A stretch of DNA of 45,913 bases from an uncultured Bacteroidota bacterium (GCA_903944895.1 CAJATL010000420.1:1-45913); one strand, 5' to 3'. Positions 32,424-42,993 are shown, counted from the first letter of the stretch. Made by a program: numbers and translations. Notes: generated by a model from the letters alone, not told the origin.

Positions 32424-34877
32424 ATGAAAAAATCAATCCTTCTTGTAGCCTTCTTAATGGCGGTTACAGCAATTTTCTCACAAAATCAAATGAACACCAG
32501 TCTCGGAAATCTTGTAAGCATCGATAAAAATAAAACCAAACAGGTATTTACCTTTAAAACGACCAATGGTACTGCCGTTGCAACGATTTATTCACCAAGC
32601 ATTATCAGGATCAGGATTGCCAGACAATTTGGACAGGAACTTTCGTATGCCGTTGTGGGCGAACCCATCCGCGGAAACTTCGATTACGCCGAAAATGACA
32701 AGGAATTTATCATCAGCACCGATTCTCTGATTTTGCAGGTCACCAAAAATCCGGTGCGTTTTACTTTCAAAACCAAAGATGGAAAAATCATCAGCCAGGA
32801 CGACCCAGTTTTTGGGACTTCGTGGGTTGGCACCGAAGTGAGCACCTATAAAGTTTTGCAGGATGGCGAAAAATTTATCGGGCTGGGCGAAAAAACCGGC
32901 AACCTGAACCGCCGCGGCAGCGCCTATATCAACTGGAATACCGACAATCCGAATTACGACAACAACAGCGACCCGATTTATGCCTCCATCCCTTTTTACA
33001 TGGGCATCCATCACAACCTCAATTACGGGATTTTCCTGGATAATTCGTATCGGACTATCTTTAACTTTGGAGCCTCCAGTGACCGTTTTTCGTTTTTCTC
33101 GGCCGACGATGGCGAGATGGATTATTATTTTATCTATCACACCAAACTGGCCGACATCATCACATCCTACACCTGGCTTACCGGCAGGATGCCGTTGCCT
33201 CCGATGTGGGCTTTGGGCTATCAGCAGTGCCGCTGGAGCTACACTCCCGACACCGAAGTTTTAAGTATCGCCCGCACCTTCCGTGAAAAAAACATTCCCA
33301 TCGACGTGGTTTATCTCGACATCGATTACATGGATGCCTATAAAATTTTTACCTGGAACCCGAAAACTTTTTCAAATCCTCAAAAGCTCTTAACCGATTT
33401 AAAGGCGTTGAATTTCAGGTTGGCAGTTATCGTCGATCCGGGAATTAAGGTCGAAAAAGGATACCAGGCTTATGAAGAAGGGATTAAAAACGATTATTTC
33501 GTAAAATATCCGGATGGAAAATTCTGGACTGCCCAGGTTTGGCCGGGCTGGTGTCATTTCCCGGATTTCACAAAACCAACGGTGCGTACATGGTGGGGCG
33601 AAAAATTTAAAGGTTATGTTGATCTGGGTGTGGAAGGTTTCTGGAACGACATGAACGAAATTGCCACCTGGGGCCAGCAGCCACCGAGTTTGATCGAATT
33701 TGACCGTGAAGGCAGCAAAACCACTTACCGGCAGGCTAAAAATATTTACGGGATGCAGATGGCCCGCAGCACTTTCGAAGGCACCAAAAAGCTGATGAAT
33801 GGCCGCCGCCCGCTCATTATCACGAGAGCAGGGTTTGCCGGTTTGCAGCGCTACACCTCCATCTGGACAGGCGATAATCACGCTACCGATCATCACATGA
33901 TGCTTGGGGTGAGGCTTGTCAACAGCCTGGGTTTGTCGGGAGTTTCGTTTACCGGCAGCGATGTTGGCGGATTCCAGGGAAATGCCACACCTGAGCTTTT
34001 TGCCCGCTGGATTACACTTGGCGCATTTACACCGTTTTACCGCAGCCATTCGTCGATGAACACGCTAAGTGCCGAACCCTGGGTTTTTGGAGAAAACGTT
34101 GAAGCGATTTCACGAAATTATATCCAGCTCCGCTACAACCTGTTGCCTTATGTTTATTGTGGGATGCGCGGATCGACCATCAACGGCCTGCCGATGAACC
34201 GCAGCCTGGCCATTGGTTACACGTATGATGATAAAGTTTATGATCCTGCTTTCCAGAATCAGTTCCTCTTTGGGCCATCAATGCTGGTAATTCCGGTCGA
34301 GAGCGACAAACAATTAGTGAAGGCTTATCTGCCGGAAGGTGACTGGTTCGATTTTTATACGGATGAAAAGTTTGAAGGCAAAAAAGTAATCAATGCCGAA
34401 TGCCCGGTTGAAAAACTGCCGGTTTATGTGAAGTCAGGAAGCATCATTCCGATGCAATCGCCGGTGATGTTTACCGATCAGAAACCTTCGGATACGCTGT
34501 TTGTTCATCTTTATAAAGATTACGGGAAGGTTGATTTATCCTTTAATTATTATGAGGATGACGGAACGACTTATCAATTCGAGGCCGGGGAATTTTACCT
34601 GAGAGAAATCATTTACAAAGCCGCGATAAATGAGGTGGTTTTAAAGGCTAAAGAAGGAAAATCGGAAAGTAAGTTTAAGAAAATCCAATTGATTTTTCAT
34701 GGTTTTGATGAAATCGAAAACATCGTAAAACTCGCCGGAAAGCCTGTTAAGATTGAATATCTGAAAATGAATTTCCAGATGGCTGCCGAAAAACCTGCCG
34801 AAGGCCACGCTTCTACGATATCCTGCCCAACTATCGTAATTCCAAATTCAAACGAAAATATGGTGATAAACTGGTGA
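32424..34877 (+). CDS. Exported GH31 alpha-glucosidase
   Basis: An 817-residue family 31 glycosidase releasing glucose from non-reducing ends of alpha-glucans or related oligosaccharides. A signal peptide ends near AIFSQN. An N-terminal beta-sandwich (about 50-240, with GLGEKTGNLNRRG) precedes the TIM barrel (about 250-600). The nucleophile is Asp409 in FWNDMNE and the acid/base Asp484 in TGDNHA; YLDIDYMDAYKIFTWNP is also typical. C-terminal beta domains include a DUF5110-like part with YEDDGTTYQFEAGEF. With the GH13 enzyme upstream it would complete starch or glycogen-type breakdown outside the cytoplasm. Alpha-xylosidase or other GH31 specificity cannot be excluded. Confidence 0.92.
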   Translation: MKKSILLVAFLMAVTAIFSQNQMNTSLGNLVSIDKNKTKQVFTFKTTNGTAVATIYSPSIIRIRIARQFGQELSYAVVGEPIRGNFDYAENDKEFIISTDSLILQVTKNPVRFTFKTKDGKIISQDDPVFGTSWVGTEVSTYKVLQDGEKFIGLGEKTGNLNRRGSAYINWNTDNPNYDNNSDPIYASIPFYMGIHHNLNYGIFLDNSYRTIFNFGASSDRFSFFSADDGEMDYYFIYHTKLADIITSYTWLTGRMPLPPMWALGYQQCRWSYTPDTEVLSIARTFREKNIPIDVVYLDIDYMDAYKIFTWNPKTFSNPQKLLTDLKALNFRLAVIVDPGIKVEKGYQAYEEGIKNDYFVKYPDGKFWTAQVWPGWCHFPDFTKPTVRTWWGEKFKGYVDLGVEGFWNDMNEIATWGQQPPSLIEFDREGSKTTYRQAKNIYGMQMARSTFEGTKKLMNGRRPLIITRAGFAGLQRYTSIWTGDNHATDHHMMLGVRLVNSLGLSGVSFTGSDVGGFQGNATPELFARWITLGAFTPFYRSHSSMNTLSAEPWVFGENVEAISRNYIQLRYNLLPYVYCGMRGSTINGLPMNRSLAIGYTYDDKVYDPAFQNQFLFGPSMLVIPVESDKQLVKAYLPEGDWFDFYTDEKFEGKKVINAECPVEKLPVYVKSGSIIPMQSPVMFTDQKPSDTLFVHLYKDYGKVDLSFNYYEDDGTTYQFEAGEFYLREIIYKAAINEVVLKAKEGKSESKFKKIQLIFHGFDEIENIVKLAGKPVKIEYLKMNFQMAAEKPAEGHASTISCPTIVIPNSNENMVINW

Positions 34878-34950
34878 TTTCCTGAGATTTTGTCTCCTGA
34901 GAATTTCTGGCAAGACCTTTACAATGCCGGACCTTCCAGAACAACTACCT

Positions 34951-35097
34951 TTAAAGCAGCTCAATGCTAAATGCACGATACACATATGAATTTTGCGCGT
35001 TGGTGGTGGATTGAATATTTGTGTATCCCGAAACTTCGGGCTTGCCATACAGCATATCGATGTTCGATTCGTTATCGTCCACAATATGGATTTTTAC
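34951..35097 (-). pseudogene. Short fragment resembling a response-regulator start
   Basis: A 48-codon leftward frame without a start codon begins VKIHIVDDNESNIDML. This resembles the first strand and acidic pocket of a receiver domain, but it then diverges and stops at 34951. An in-frame stop lies five codons upstream. It sits downstream of the multi-PAS kinase gene on the same strand. It may be a decayed regulator gene or chance. Confidence 0.25.
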
Positions 35098-35150
35098 ATT
35101 TTTTAATGGTTAATCAACATTATCAAATTTATTTTAGTTACTTGAACAGG

Positions 35151-38100
35151 TTACATTTTAATATGCAGATCGATGGTTTTCATAAACAGTACTACATCTA
35201 AGGGCTTTGTCAAATAGTCGGTAGCACCCGCTTTCATCAATTTCTCAATCCGAAACTGCATGGCATCTGCACTGAGGATGATTATCGGAATTGTTTTTGT
35301 GTAGGAATCGCTCAGGAGTTGTTCCAATACCTCTATTCCCTGTATGTCGGGCAAATCGAGATCGAGCAGTATCAGACCGGGTTTGTATGCCTTTGCCAGT
35401 TTAAGGGCTTCTTTTCCGTACACAGAAGTTTCCAGACGGATATCAGGACGATGGTCAGCCAAAATATCCTCAACCAGTTCGATGTTCGAAAGGTTGTCTT
35501 CGATGTATAAAATAATATTACCTTCTTTGGTTGCCGACACATTAAGTGATGGTAATCCATTTGCTTCCAAGGTGACTTGTTTGGGATCTTGAGTGAGCGG
35601 AAATTCGACCCAAAAGTTGCTTCCTATACCCTCAATACTTTCAACCCCCACCTTACCACCCATGGCTTCGGTAAGTTTTTTTACCACCATCAGGCCAAGC
35701 CCGGTACCTTCAGTTTTGGTTTTACTAGCTCCCAGGCGCTCGAAAGACTGAAAGAGTTTGCTGATATCCTCAGGCTTGATCCCATCGCCTGTGTCGCAGA
35801 TTGAAATCCTGACAAGGTTATTGCCCAGGTGATCAGTTGGTTGCAGAACAGTGGTAATTGTTATCGAACCACCTTGGTTGTTGTATTTAATGGCGTTGTT
35901 GAGCAAGTTTATCAAAACCTGCTTTAATCTAAGCCTGTCGGCAAGTACAAAATAACTTCCTGGGGGAGAATCGACAAGTGTAATAGATACTTTTCTTTTA
36001 TTTGCCTCAACCTGGATGCTGTCGGTTATTTCGTTGATAATGCCGGCCAATTTTATTGGTTCCGGTGTAATGACTTGTTTTCCGGCTTCAATCCCTGAAA
36101 TATCAAGAACTTCATTGATTAACTCGAGAAGGTGTTTTCCGTTGGTTAAAATATGAGTCAGGCCTTTTTTTTGTTTTGGGTTGATCTCTCCCATTTCCAT
36201 CAACTGTGCAAATCCCAGTATTGAATTCATCGGAGTACGCAATTCGTGGCTCATACGTGAGAGGAATTCGCTCTTGGCAAGATTTGCTTTCTCAGCTTCG
36301 TTTTTTGCTTTAATGAGGTCTTCCTGTGTTTGTTTGCGTACGGTAATGTCGTGATAATTAAGCAAAACTCCATTTATAACATGATTATTTACCAGATTGG
36401 CTGCCGTAAGTTCGATGGGTTTAAAGCTACCATCTTTGCATTTGTATCTATATTCAACTGTTTTAGAAGCGTTATCCTTTTGTAAAAGATCAAAGAATTC
36501 TTTTTGAATTCGTTCCAGATCATCAGGGTGTATTGTCAACCATCCATTTGTGCCAACCAAATCTTCAGGTTTCCAGCCAAAGTATTTTTCGATATTAGGA
36601 CTTTTATATTGCATTATCCCGTCGACGCTCATTATCCCGATTACATCTGAGATATTGGATATCATCGAATTATGTTTCCTGTCGCTTTCGAGTAAAGCCA
36701 TTTCGGCCCGTTTTTGTTCAGTGATGTCCTGATGTGTTCCTGACATGAGCAATGGATTGCCCTCATTATCCCATTCATGCACCCTTCCCCGGTCCAAAAC
36801 CCATATCCAATCGCCATTTTTATGCTTCATCCGCGATTCGAACGAATAATAATCAAGTTCACCTTTAAAGTGCTTTTGCAATAATTCACCGGAAGTTTTC
36901 AGATCTTCGGGATGGGCAAATTTTCCCCAGGTTTCGATGCTAACGGGTGAGATTTCCTCCAATGTATAGCCAAGCATTCCGGCCCATAATTCGTTAAATG
37001 TAGTTTCGCCCGTTTGAATATTCCATTCCCACGTTCCAGCATTAGTTCCTCTGATAATATCTGCCAACCTGCGTTTTTCGTGTGCAAGGTCCTGATAAAG
37101 CTTTTTACGATCGGTGATGTCGATTTTGATGGCAATAAAACTCGAAATATTACCTTGAGAATCCAAAACAGGGGTAATGGTTTCTTCTTCATAATAGAAG
37201 CTTCCATCTTTCCTCCGGTTTATCAGTTCGCCGCTCCAAACTTCTTTGTTTAGCAACTTGCCCCATAATCTCTTGTAAAAATCTTTATCCTGCATACCTG
37301 ATTTTACCAGTTCACCAGGCATTTTTCCGATAGCTTCGTCAACTGAATACCCGGTAAGTTGAGTGAAAGCTGAATTTACCCACCGGATACAGCCGGCAAT
37401 ATCGGTTATGATGATGGTTAATGCAAACGATTCGAAGGCGGCGCTTTGCATTTTAAGGGCAGTTTCCGATTCTTTACGTTGGGTAATATCCCGGATAATC
37501 GAAAGTACTTCATCATCCGAAATGGCGATGATCCTGTTTTCATAATAGCGGTCCTGCCCCTGAACCGCGAGCACATACTCGTATTGCTCTATCTGACCAG
37601 TATTAAAAGCTTTTTCAATGGTTTGCATGGACTGAATGGCCAGTTGGGGGGGCAATACTTCGCTTACCTTTTTTCCTGCCAAAACCGCTTTGGGGACATA
37701 AAGTGACGATTCATTCTGGCTGTGGGAATCCAGTAAGGTGCCATCGCGTCGAATCCGGAACATCAGGTCGGGCACTGCCTGGATGATGGCGCGGTTTTCG
37801 GCTTCACTTTTCTTTAAGGCGTTTTCGGCCAGTTTGCGCTCGGTGATGTCGTGAATAATGGAGAAGAGGACTTCCTCTCCCTTTACCTCGATTGGCGTGG
37901 AGTGAACCTCAACCGTCCTGATTTCGCCCGAAGCCAGTTGATGCGGGAAAACAAAATAGTTTCTGTTTTGGGAAAGCGCATCTTCCATCTCCTGCTTAAT
38001 GGCATTAAGAGATAAAATATTGATAGCGGAAATTAGAAGCTTAGGCTCACTGTTGAAAGGAAGTCCATAGAATTGCTCTGCCGCTTTGTTGGCTTCAATG

Positions 38101-41100
38101 ATTTCGCCGCTTTCAGGTTTAATAAGCAGCATTATTGCCGCATGATCATAAAACATGCTGTGAAAACGCTCTTCACTTTCGCGCAAGGATTCAATAGCAA
38201 GTTTCTCCTGGGTGATGTCGATAATTAATCCCATATAACCATGCAGAACTCCATTGTCATCAATAATTGAACTGTGGGTGATTCTTACAGGGAATTTTTC
38301 GCCGTTCTTTCGTATCCAGGTCCACTCCGTAGTTTTATGAAACATGTGTTGTAAAACTGTGCGATAAATTTCCTCATCGGTGTGGTTGTCTGCACCAGTC
38401 CTTTCATTACAGATTTTCAGCATTTCATCTCTGTCATGAAATGCCAGAGGATTAAGTTTGCCAATAATCTCATCAGCGGAATACCCCAGCATTTTTTCAC
38501 CGGAAGGATTGATGCTTTGGTACATACCAGCTTCATTAATGGTCATAATCGCGATGGGTGCATTTGCCAGAATCGCTTTTTGCAGGCTTGAAATCTCTTG
38601 TATTTCCTTAGTTCGCTCTTCAACCCTTTTTTCCAGATGCAGGTTGGCCTGGTTTAATTGTTCCAGTGTGTCCTTCAGTGCATTTTCTGCATTTCTTCGC
38701 TCGGTAATGTCGCGAAGGATTCCGGTTATTTTTACTGGTTTGTCGTTGAAATCATACGAAAGTGCTGAAGAAATAGCAACAGGAATTATTGAGCCATCCT
38801 TGTTTAGCAGCAACAGTTCATAATCGTTAACTCTTTTCTGCTCAAATAATTTTGAAAAATAAATATCACGGTCACCGGGATTTGCATAGATACCGGCAAA
38901 TGGTTGTCCTATCATCTCATTCCGGCAAAATTGACCCCTGGTGATTTTTTCAATAGAAGGACTGACTTCAAGCAGTGTTCCGTCCATAGAAGCCTCGAAG
39001 TAAACCTCCTGCACACTTTCGAAGATGTTCCGGTATTTTTCTTCGCTTTCATGCAGGGCTAATTCGGTATGTTTGCGTTCAGATATGTCGAAGCAATGTC
39101 CGATGTAACCAACGAATTCGCCCCTGCTGTTAAAATTTGGTGTACCCAGATCCACAATCCACCTGTAATCGCCGCTGGCATGGCGCAAACGGTATTCCAT
39201 TTCGAATGGTACCTGTATATTAAATGCAGAGTTGTAGGTTTCAACACATCTGTCAATATCGTCGGGATGGACGCCTTCTACCCATCCGTTACCCACTTCC
39301 TGCTCAAGCGTCCGACCGGTAAATTTAAGCCATGGTTCATTGAAATAATTGCAGAGTTTGTTAGTCCCCGAGGTCCAGATCAGCGCAGAACCTGCATTAG
39401 CTAAGTTCCGGTATTGAACTTCGCTTTCGCGTAATTGGTTTTCGGCAAGTTTGCGTTCGGTAATATCGATGTTGCTCCCCCTGATACCAATAAAAGTTTT
39501 TGCACCATCAAAAACTGCCTGGCAAACTTGTTCAATATCGCGGATTTCTCCTTTTTTGGTGATAATTCTGAAAAAGTGCTTGCCCTGAGTTTTTTTTGAT
39601 TTTGTTTCAAAATGATGATCTTTATATGCCTCCCTGTCATCAGGATGAATTATTTTTAACAGTAAATCATTGTCATTCAGAAATTCATCGGATGAGTATC
39701 CGGTAAGTTTCTGGCACGAAGATGAATGATGTATCCATCTGCCATCGGACCCTTCCCAGAATTCCCAGTTATAGGCATTGTCAGTAACAATTCGGAATTT
39801 TTCTTCCGAGTTGCGGATGATTTCCTCATTTTTTTTACGATCGCTGATATCTGTGTGCGTACCAACCATACGTGCAGGCTTTCCATCCAAGGTCCATTCC
39901 AAAACTTTACCCCGGTCCAGAATCCATTTCCAGGATCCATCCCGGTTTAAAATGCGGTGCTCTGATGAATAGACTGGTGTTTCCTGTTTGAAATGCTGTT
40001 GTATCTTTAATGTTACCGCTTCAATGTCGTCGGGATGAACCCTGGTTTGCCATTCGCTGAGTTTTCCCTCCAGTTCATCAGGCTTAAAGCCAATCATCTC
40101 TTTCCACCGGTTAGAGAAAAAAACTTCATTGGTAAGTACATTCCAGTCCCAGATGCCATCGTTGCTCCCTTCGATAGCAAATTGCCAGCGGTCTTCAATT
40201 TTCTGTAAGTTCTTTTCTACTTTGCGTTTTTCAAGTATTTTGTGCAACTCATTGGCAATGGCTTGTATCTGAATAGCGTCGGAATCGGTGTAATCGGATG
40301 ATTTATTGCCAACTCCAAAAATTAACCTGACTTTGTCATCATCTATCACCGGAACGCTCATGATTCTGCAAATGGGGGCATGTCCTTCGGGCAGCCCTTT
40401 TCTATTTGGCGAGGTAGGGTAATCATTATAAACGACTACTTTTTTTTGTCTTACGCAATCGGCCCAGTTACCTGATTTCTCAAGAGGATAAAGATTATCA
40501 TAGACAGTGGTGCAGTTTTTCTTTGCTTCATCATTCCATGTAGTAAGGATGATATCCTGCTGGTTATCACTAACCTGGTGAAAAAACCCAATTGTGCTGT
40601 CGGTAATTTTAACGGCTATATCCAGTGCCTGATCGAAGAGTTCTTTATCGGTTAGAACTACAGCCCTGGCAAATAAACTGAGCAGCAATGAATTTCGTTC
40701 AGTTTCTTTACGAAGACCAAGTTCGATGTTTTTACGATCGGTAATATCCCTGGCATTTCCCTCAATGGCATAAGGCTCGTTGTTTTCATCAAAAAGTAAA
40801 ACATTGCGCTGTTCTGTCCAGATTACCCGACCGTCTTTTCGTATCCATCTCAACTCGAGGGGTTCACCTTTAGTGTATTTGGCCGTATTTTCCAACAATA
40901 TCCTGTCGTCGGGATGAACCAGTTTGAATCCCAGTTGGGGATCGTTGTAATGATCTTCCGGTGTGTATCCAGTAATTTCAGTTGATGAAGGGCTAACATA
41001 ATCGAATTTAAATTCGGGCTTTAATAGCAAGCGATAAACGATGGAAGTTGAGTTTTCGGCAAGCTGCCGATATTTTGCTTCACTTTCTTGCAACGCAAGC

Positions 41101-41651
41101 TCAGCCAGTTTGTGCGCAGTAATATCCACAGCAGTTATCAGGCAATGTTTTCCATCATCGGTTAGATTGCCGCTTAAGTGGGCATAAATGGGAATATCTT
41201 CACTGGAACCGAAGGAAACTTCGCAGCTTTGCAGGCTTTTACCTGTTAATGTTCTCGAAAGGAAATCAGCAAAAGTATTTTTTGAATCGAAAGTAATATA
41301 AAGTGTAAAGTTACTGTTGATCAGGTTTTGGCGTTCCTTGCCCAGCATTTTCGCTCCTGTCAGGTTCAGCTCTGCGATGTTACCGCTGGCTGTTAGGGTA
41401 AAATATCCTGAAGGTGCAAAATCGTACAATCCGGCAAATTTTTCTCTGGCTGACTCCTCCTGTTGTCTGGCAAGGTTGAGTTCATCATTCTGCAGTTCGA
41501 GCTCTATTTGATAAACCTGCAATTCGTGAATCAACTTAAGCATGTCCGCTGCTGTTGGAGAAACATCGCTTGCCGTGACTTTTTGCAGCACCAGTAGCTC
41601 TTCTGCCTTCTTGCGAAGGTTTTCTATATCGGATTGTCCACTATCTTTCAT
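35151..41651 (-). CDS. Giant multi-PAS hybrid histidine kinase
   Basis: A 2166-residue signalling protein with no membrane helix. In order: an N-terminal coiled coil with HELQVYQIELELQNDEL; two PAS domains (about 70-310); a GAF domain (about 320-480); then ten more PAS domains (about 490-1780), many with PAC endings such as DITERKLAENAL. The HisKA domain has phospho-acceptor His1802 (MSHELRTP). The HATPase domain has N-box NLLNNAIKYN, G1 DTGDGI and G2 GTGLGL. The C-terminal receiver has acceptor Asp2097 (LILLDLDLPD) and the conserved Lys in YLTKPLD. It would sense several cytoplasmic cues and relay phosphate. No output domain is present, so a separate partner is needed. It starts 70 bases after the fucose-isomerase-like gene. 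Confidence 0.95.
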   Translation of the reverse strand: MKDSGQSDIENLRKKAEELLVLQKVTASDVSPTAADMLKLIHELQVYQIELELQNDELNLARQQEESAREKFAGLYDFAPSGYFTLTASGNIAELNLTGAKMLGKERQNLINSNFTLYITFDSKNTFADFLSRTLTGKSLQSCEVSFGSSEDIPIYAHLSGNLTDDGKHCLITAVDITAHKLAELALQESEAKYRQLAENSTSIVYRLLLKPEFKFDYVSPSSTEITGYTPEDHYNDPQLGFKLVHPDDRILLENTAKYTKGEPLELRWIRKDGRVIWTEQRNVLLFDENNEPYAIEGNARDITDRKNIELGLRKETERNSLLLSLFARAVVLTDKELFDQALDIAVKITDSTIGFFHQVSDNQQDIILTTWNDEAKKNCTTVYDNLYPLEKSGNWADCVRQKKVVVYNDYPTSPNRKGLPEGHAPICRIMSVPVIDDDKVRLIFGVGNKSSDYTDSDAIQIQAIANELHKILEKRKVEKNLQKIEDRWQFAIEGSNDGIWDWNVLTNEVFFSNRWKEMIGFKPDELEGKLSEWQTRVHPDDIEAVTLKIQQHFKQETPVYSSEHRILNRDGSWKWILDRGKVLEWTLDGKPARMVGTHTDISDRKKNEEIIRNSEEKFRIVTDNAYNWEFWEGSDGRWIHHSSSCQKLTGYSSDEFLNDNDLLLKIIHPDDREAYKDHHFETKSKKTQGKHFFRIITKKGEIRDIEQVCQAVFDGAKTFIGIRGSNIDITERKLAENQLRESEVQYRNLANAGSALIWTSGTNKLCNYFNEPWLKFTGRTLEQEVGNGWVEGVHPDDIDRCVETYNSAFNIQVPFEMEYRLRHASGDYRWIVDLGTPNFNSRGEFVGYIGHCFDISERKHTELALHESEEKYRNIFESVQEVYFEASMDGTLLEVSPSIEKITRGQFCRNEMIGQPFAGIYANPGDRDIYFSKLFEQKRVNDYELLLLNKDGSIIPVAISSALSYDFNDKPVKITGILRDITERRNAENALKDTLEQLNQANLHLEKRVEERTKEIQEISSLQKAILANAPIAIMTINEAGMYQSINPSGEKMLGYSADEIIGKLNPLAFHDRDEMLKICNERTGADNHTDEEIYRTVLQHMFHKTTEWTWIRKNGEKFPVRITHSSIIDDNGVLHGYMGLIIDITQEKLAIESLRESEERFHSMFYDHAAIMLLIKPESGEIIEANKAAEQFYGLPFNSEPKLLISAINILSLNAIKQEMEDALSQNRNYFVFPHQLASGEIRTVEVHSTPIEVKGEEVLFSIIHDITERKLAENALKKSEAENRAIIQAVPDLMFRIRRDGTLLDSHSQNESSLYVPKAVLAGKKVSEVLPPQLAIQSMQTIEKAFNTGQIEQYEYVLAVQGQDRYYENRIIAISDDEVLSIIRDITQRKESETALKMQSAAFESFALTIIITDIAGCIRWVNSAFTQLTGYSVDEAIGKMPGELVKSGMQDKDFYKRLWGKLLNKEVWSGELINRRKDGSFYYEEETITPVLDSQGNISSFIAIKIDITDRKKLYQDLAHEKRRLADIIRGTNAGTWEWNIQTGETTFNELWAGMLGYTLEEISPVSIETWGKFAHPEDLKTSGELLQKHFKGELDYYSFESRMKHKNGDWIWVLDRGRVHEWDNEGNPLLMSGTHQDITEQKRAEMALLESDRKHNSMISNISDVIGIMSVDGIMQYKSPNIEKYFGWKPEDLVGTNGWLTIHPDDLERIQKEFFDLLQKDNASKTVEYRYKCKDGSFKPIELTAANLVNNHVINGVLLNYHDITVRKQTQEDLIKAKNEAEKANLAKSEFLSRMSHELRTPMNSILGFAQLMEMGEINPKQKKGLTHILTNGKHLLELINEVLDISGIEAGKQVITPEPIKLAGIINEITDSIQVEANKRKVSITLVDSPPGSYFVLADRLRLKQVLINLLNNAIKYNNQGGSITITTVLQPTDHLGNNLVRISICDTGDGIKPEDISKLFQSFERLGASKTKTEGTGLGLMVVKKLTEAMGGKVGVESIEGIGSNFWVEFPLTQDPKQVTLEANGLPSLNVSATKEGNIILYIEDNLSNIELVEDILADHRPDIRLETSVYGKEALKLAKAYKPGLILLDLDLPDIQGIEVLEQLLSDSYTKTIPIIILSADAMQFRIEKLMKAGATDYLTKPLDVVLFMKTIDLHIKM

Positions 41652-41721
41652 TCTTTTGATTCATTAGTGCAATAAATTTTCTGTTTGCAGATATTTTACC
41701 ATCTTCGATAACATCTCGAAT

Positions 41722-42888
41722 TCAGGAATTAATCACCATGATATTTTTAAGTTTACAAAATATCCCGAGCTTTTCAGTCTGGTTTCCTGGAATGATCAGA
41801 TGATGATTCCCTAAAGGCCGGTTTTTCAAAAGTCCGGATGCTTTTTCACTGATTTTTACCTCGATCTGGGTGCGGCAGGCATCTTTGCTCCGGGGTCTCG
41901 AAATGATGGTTCCGGTGGTTAAAAATGCTTTTTCCAAACTACTGTCAATTCTGAAAATCGTAATTTCATCACTTTCAAAATGGCCTTTTACGGCCGTTCC
42001 AAGCCCGGTTTCGTAATGGGTTTCGATTTTAAAATCTGATAATAAATTGGTGGGAGCGGTGCAGTGGGCAAATTTTACACTGCCGGGATTTACCTGCACC
42101 GTATTTGCCATCCAGGGAATAATTCCCGTAACTTCTTTTGCAATCATAATTCCTGTAATGCTTGCCAGGTCGCCCTCGCAGCCCGCCGGGATATGGTCGT
42201 CGTTTAACTTAGATAATCCCAGACAAGCCGTAACACCGTTTTCGTTGACCAGCGAAAAACACTCCACCGTTATTGCATCTAACTTTTTTCGGGAAATAAT
42301 TTCGGTAAGCGCCTGGTGAACTCGTCCGGCATCGCTGATATTTAGACTGCTATCGGTTTTATAGGTTTCCAGAAAGGCAGCATCTGGCGTAAAATCTTTG
42401 TAATTCCGAACTTCATTCCAGGGTATTCTCACCAGTTCGATCCCAAGTTTTGAAGCGAGGGTTTCGCCGGGAATATCAGAAGCGACAAGCCATTCCGAGA
42501 CCTCACCAATCAGCCCAAGCCTTTTGCCTTTAAGGCGCTCACGTGCTTTTCCGGCATCGATGAAGGCCTGAATTAATCTGCGATCGTTTTCATTTTTGAT
42601 GTCGGCGAGTTGGCAATCCTGACCAATCGAGTCAAAATAGGCTTTTACTTCTGTCGCTGCCGCGTATGAATTATTTTCTTCAAATGCCACAAGCAGTAAA
42701 AACTTTCCTGATTCAGCGTAAGTCAGTGCTTCACGCTCGGAGCCGCCACTCAGGAAATAGAGTATGTCGGGGTTTTGAGAACTTAAGTCGAATTTTTCGT
42801 CAGGAAAATAACCAGTCAGGCGGTTTTTGCTTTCATCAAAAAGTAGCTCAGAGGCGCCATCAAAGGCCAGAAATTTTATGGTTGTCAT
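41722..42888 (-). CDS. L-fucose/L-arabinose isomerase-family protein
   Basis: A 388-residue protein. Its C-terminal two thirds match the fucose isomerase fold: TVECFSLVNENGVTACLGLS, then LNDDHIPAGCEGDLASITG and IIPWMANTVQVNP, with VECF and CEGD supplying the Glu and Asp that bind the metal in known aldose-ketose isomerases. It is shorter than E. coli FucI (about 590 residues) and of the length of the fucose-isomerase-like proteins of unknown substrate. The N-terminal part (about 1-150) is a Rossmann-like region. No signal peptide is seen. No fucose operon genes are nearby, so the substrate is unclear. It precedes the large kinase gene by 70 bases and may share its transcript. Confidence 0.72.
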   Translation of the reverse strand: MTTIKFLAFDGASELLFDESKNRLTGYFPDEKFDLSSQNPDILYFLSGGSEREALTYAESGKFLLLVAFEENNSYAAATEVKAYFDSIGQDCQLADIKNENDRRLIQAFIDAGKARERLKGKRLGLIGEVSEWLVASDIPGETLASKLGIELVRIPWNEVRNYKDFTPDAAFLETYKTDSSLNISDAGRVHQALTEIISRKKLDAITVECFSLVNENGVTACLGLSKLNDDHIPAGCEGDLASITGIMIAKEVTGIIPWMANTVQVNPGSVKFAHCTAPTNLLSDFKIETHYETGLGTAVKGHFESDEITIFRIDSSLEKAFLTTGTIISRPRSKDACRTQIEVKISEKASGLLKNRPLGNHHLIIPGNQTEKLGIFCKLKNIMVINS

Positions 42889-42993
42889 TCATTTATTTTT
42901 TTGCAAATATAGTTTTTAATTGAACCGAATTTTCAATGACATTTCAAATCCAAAGAAGTTTTGTGATTTTGTTTTGTGATGGCAGATTAAGTT

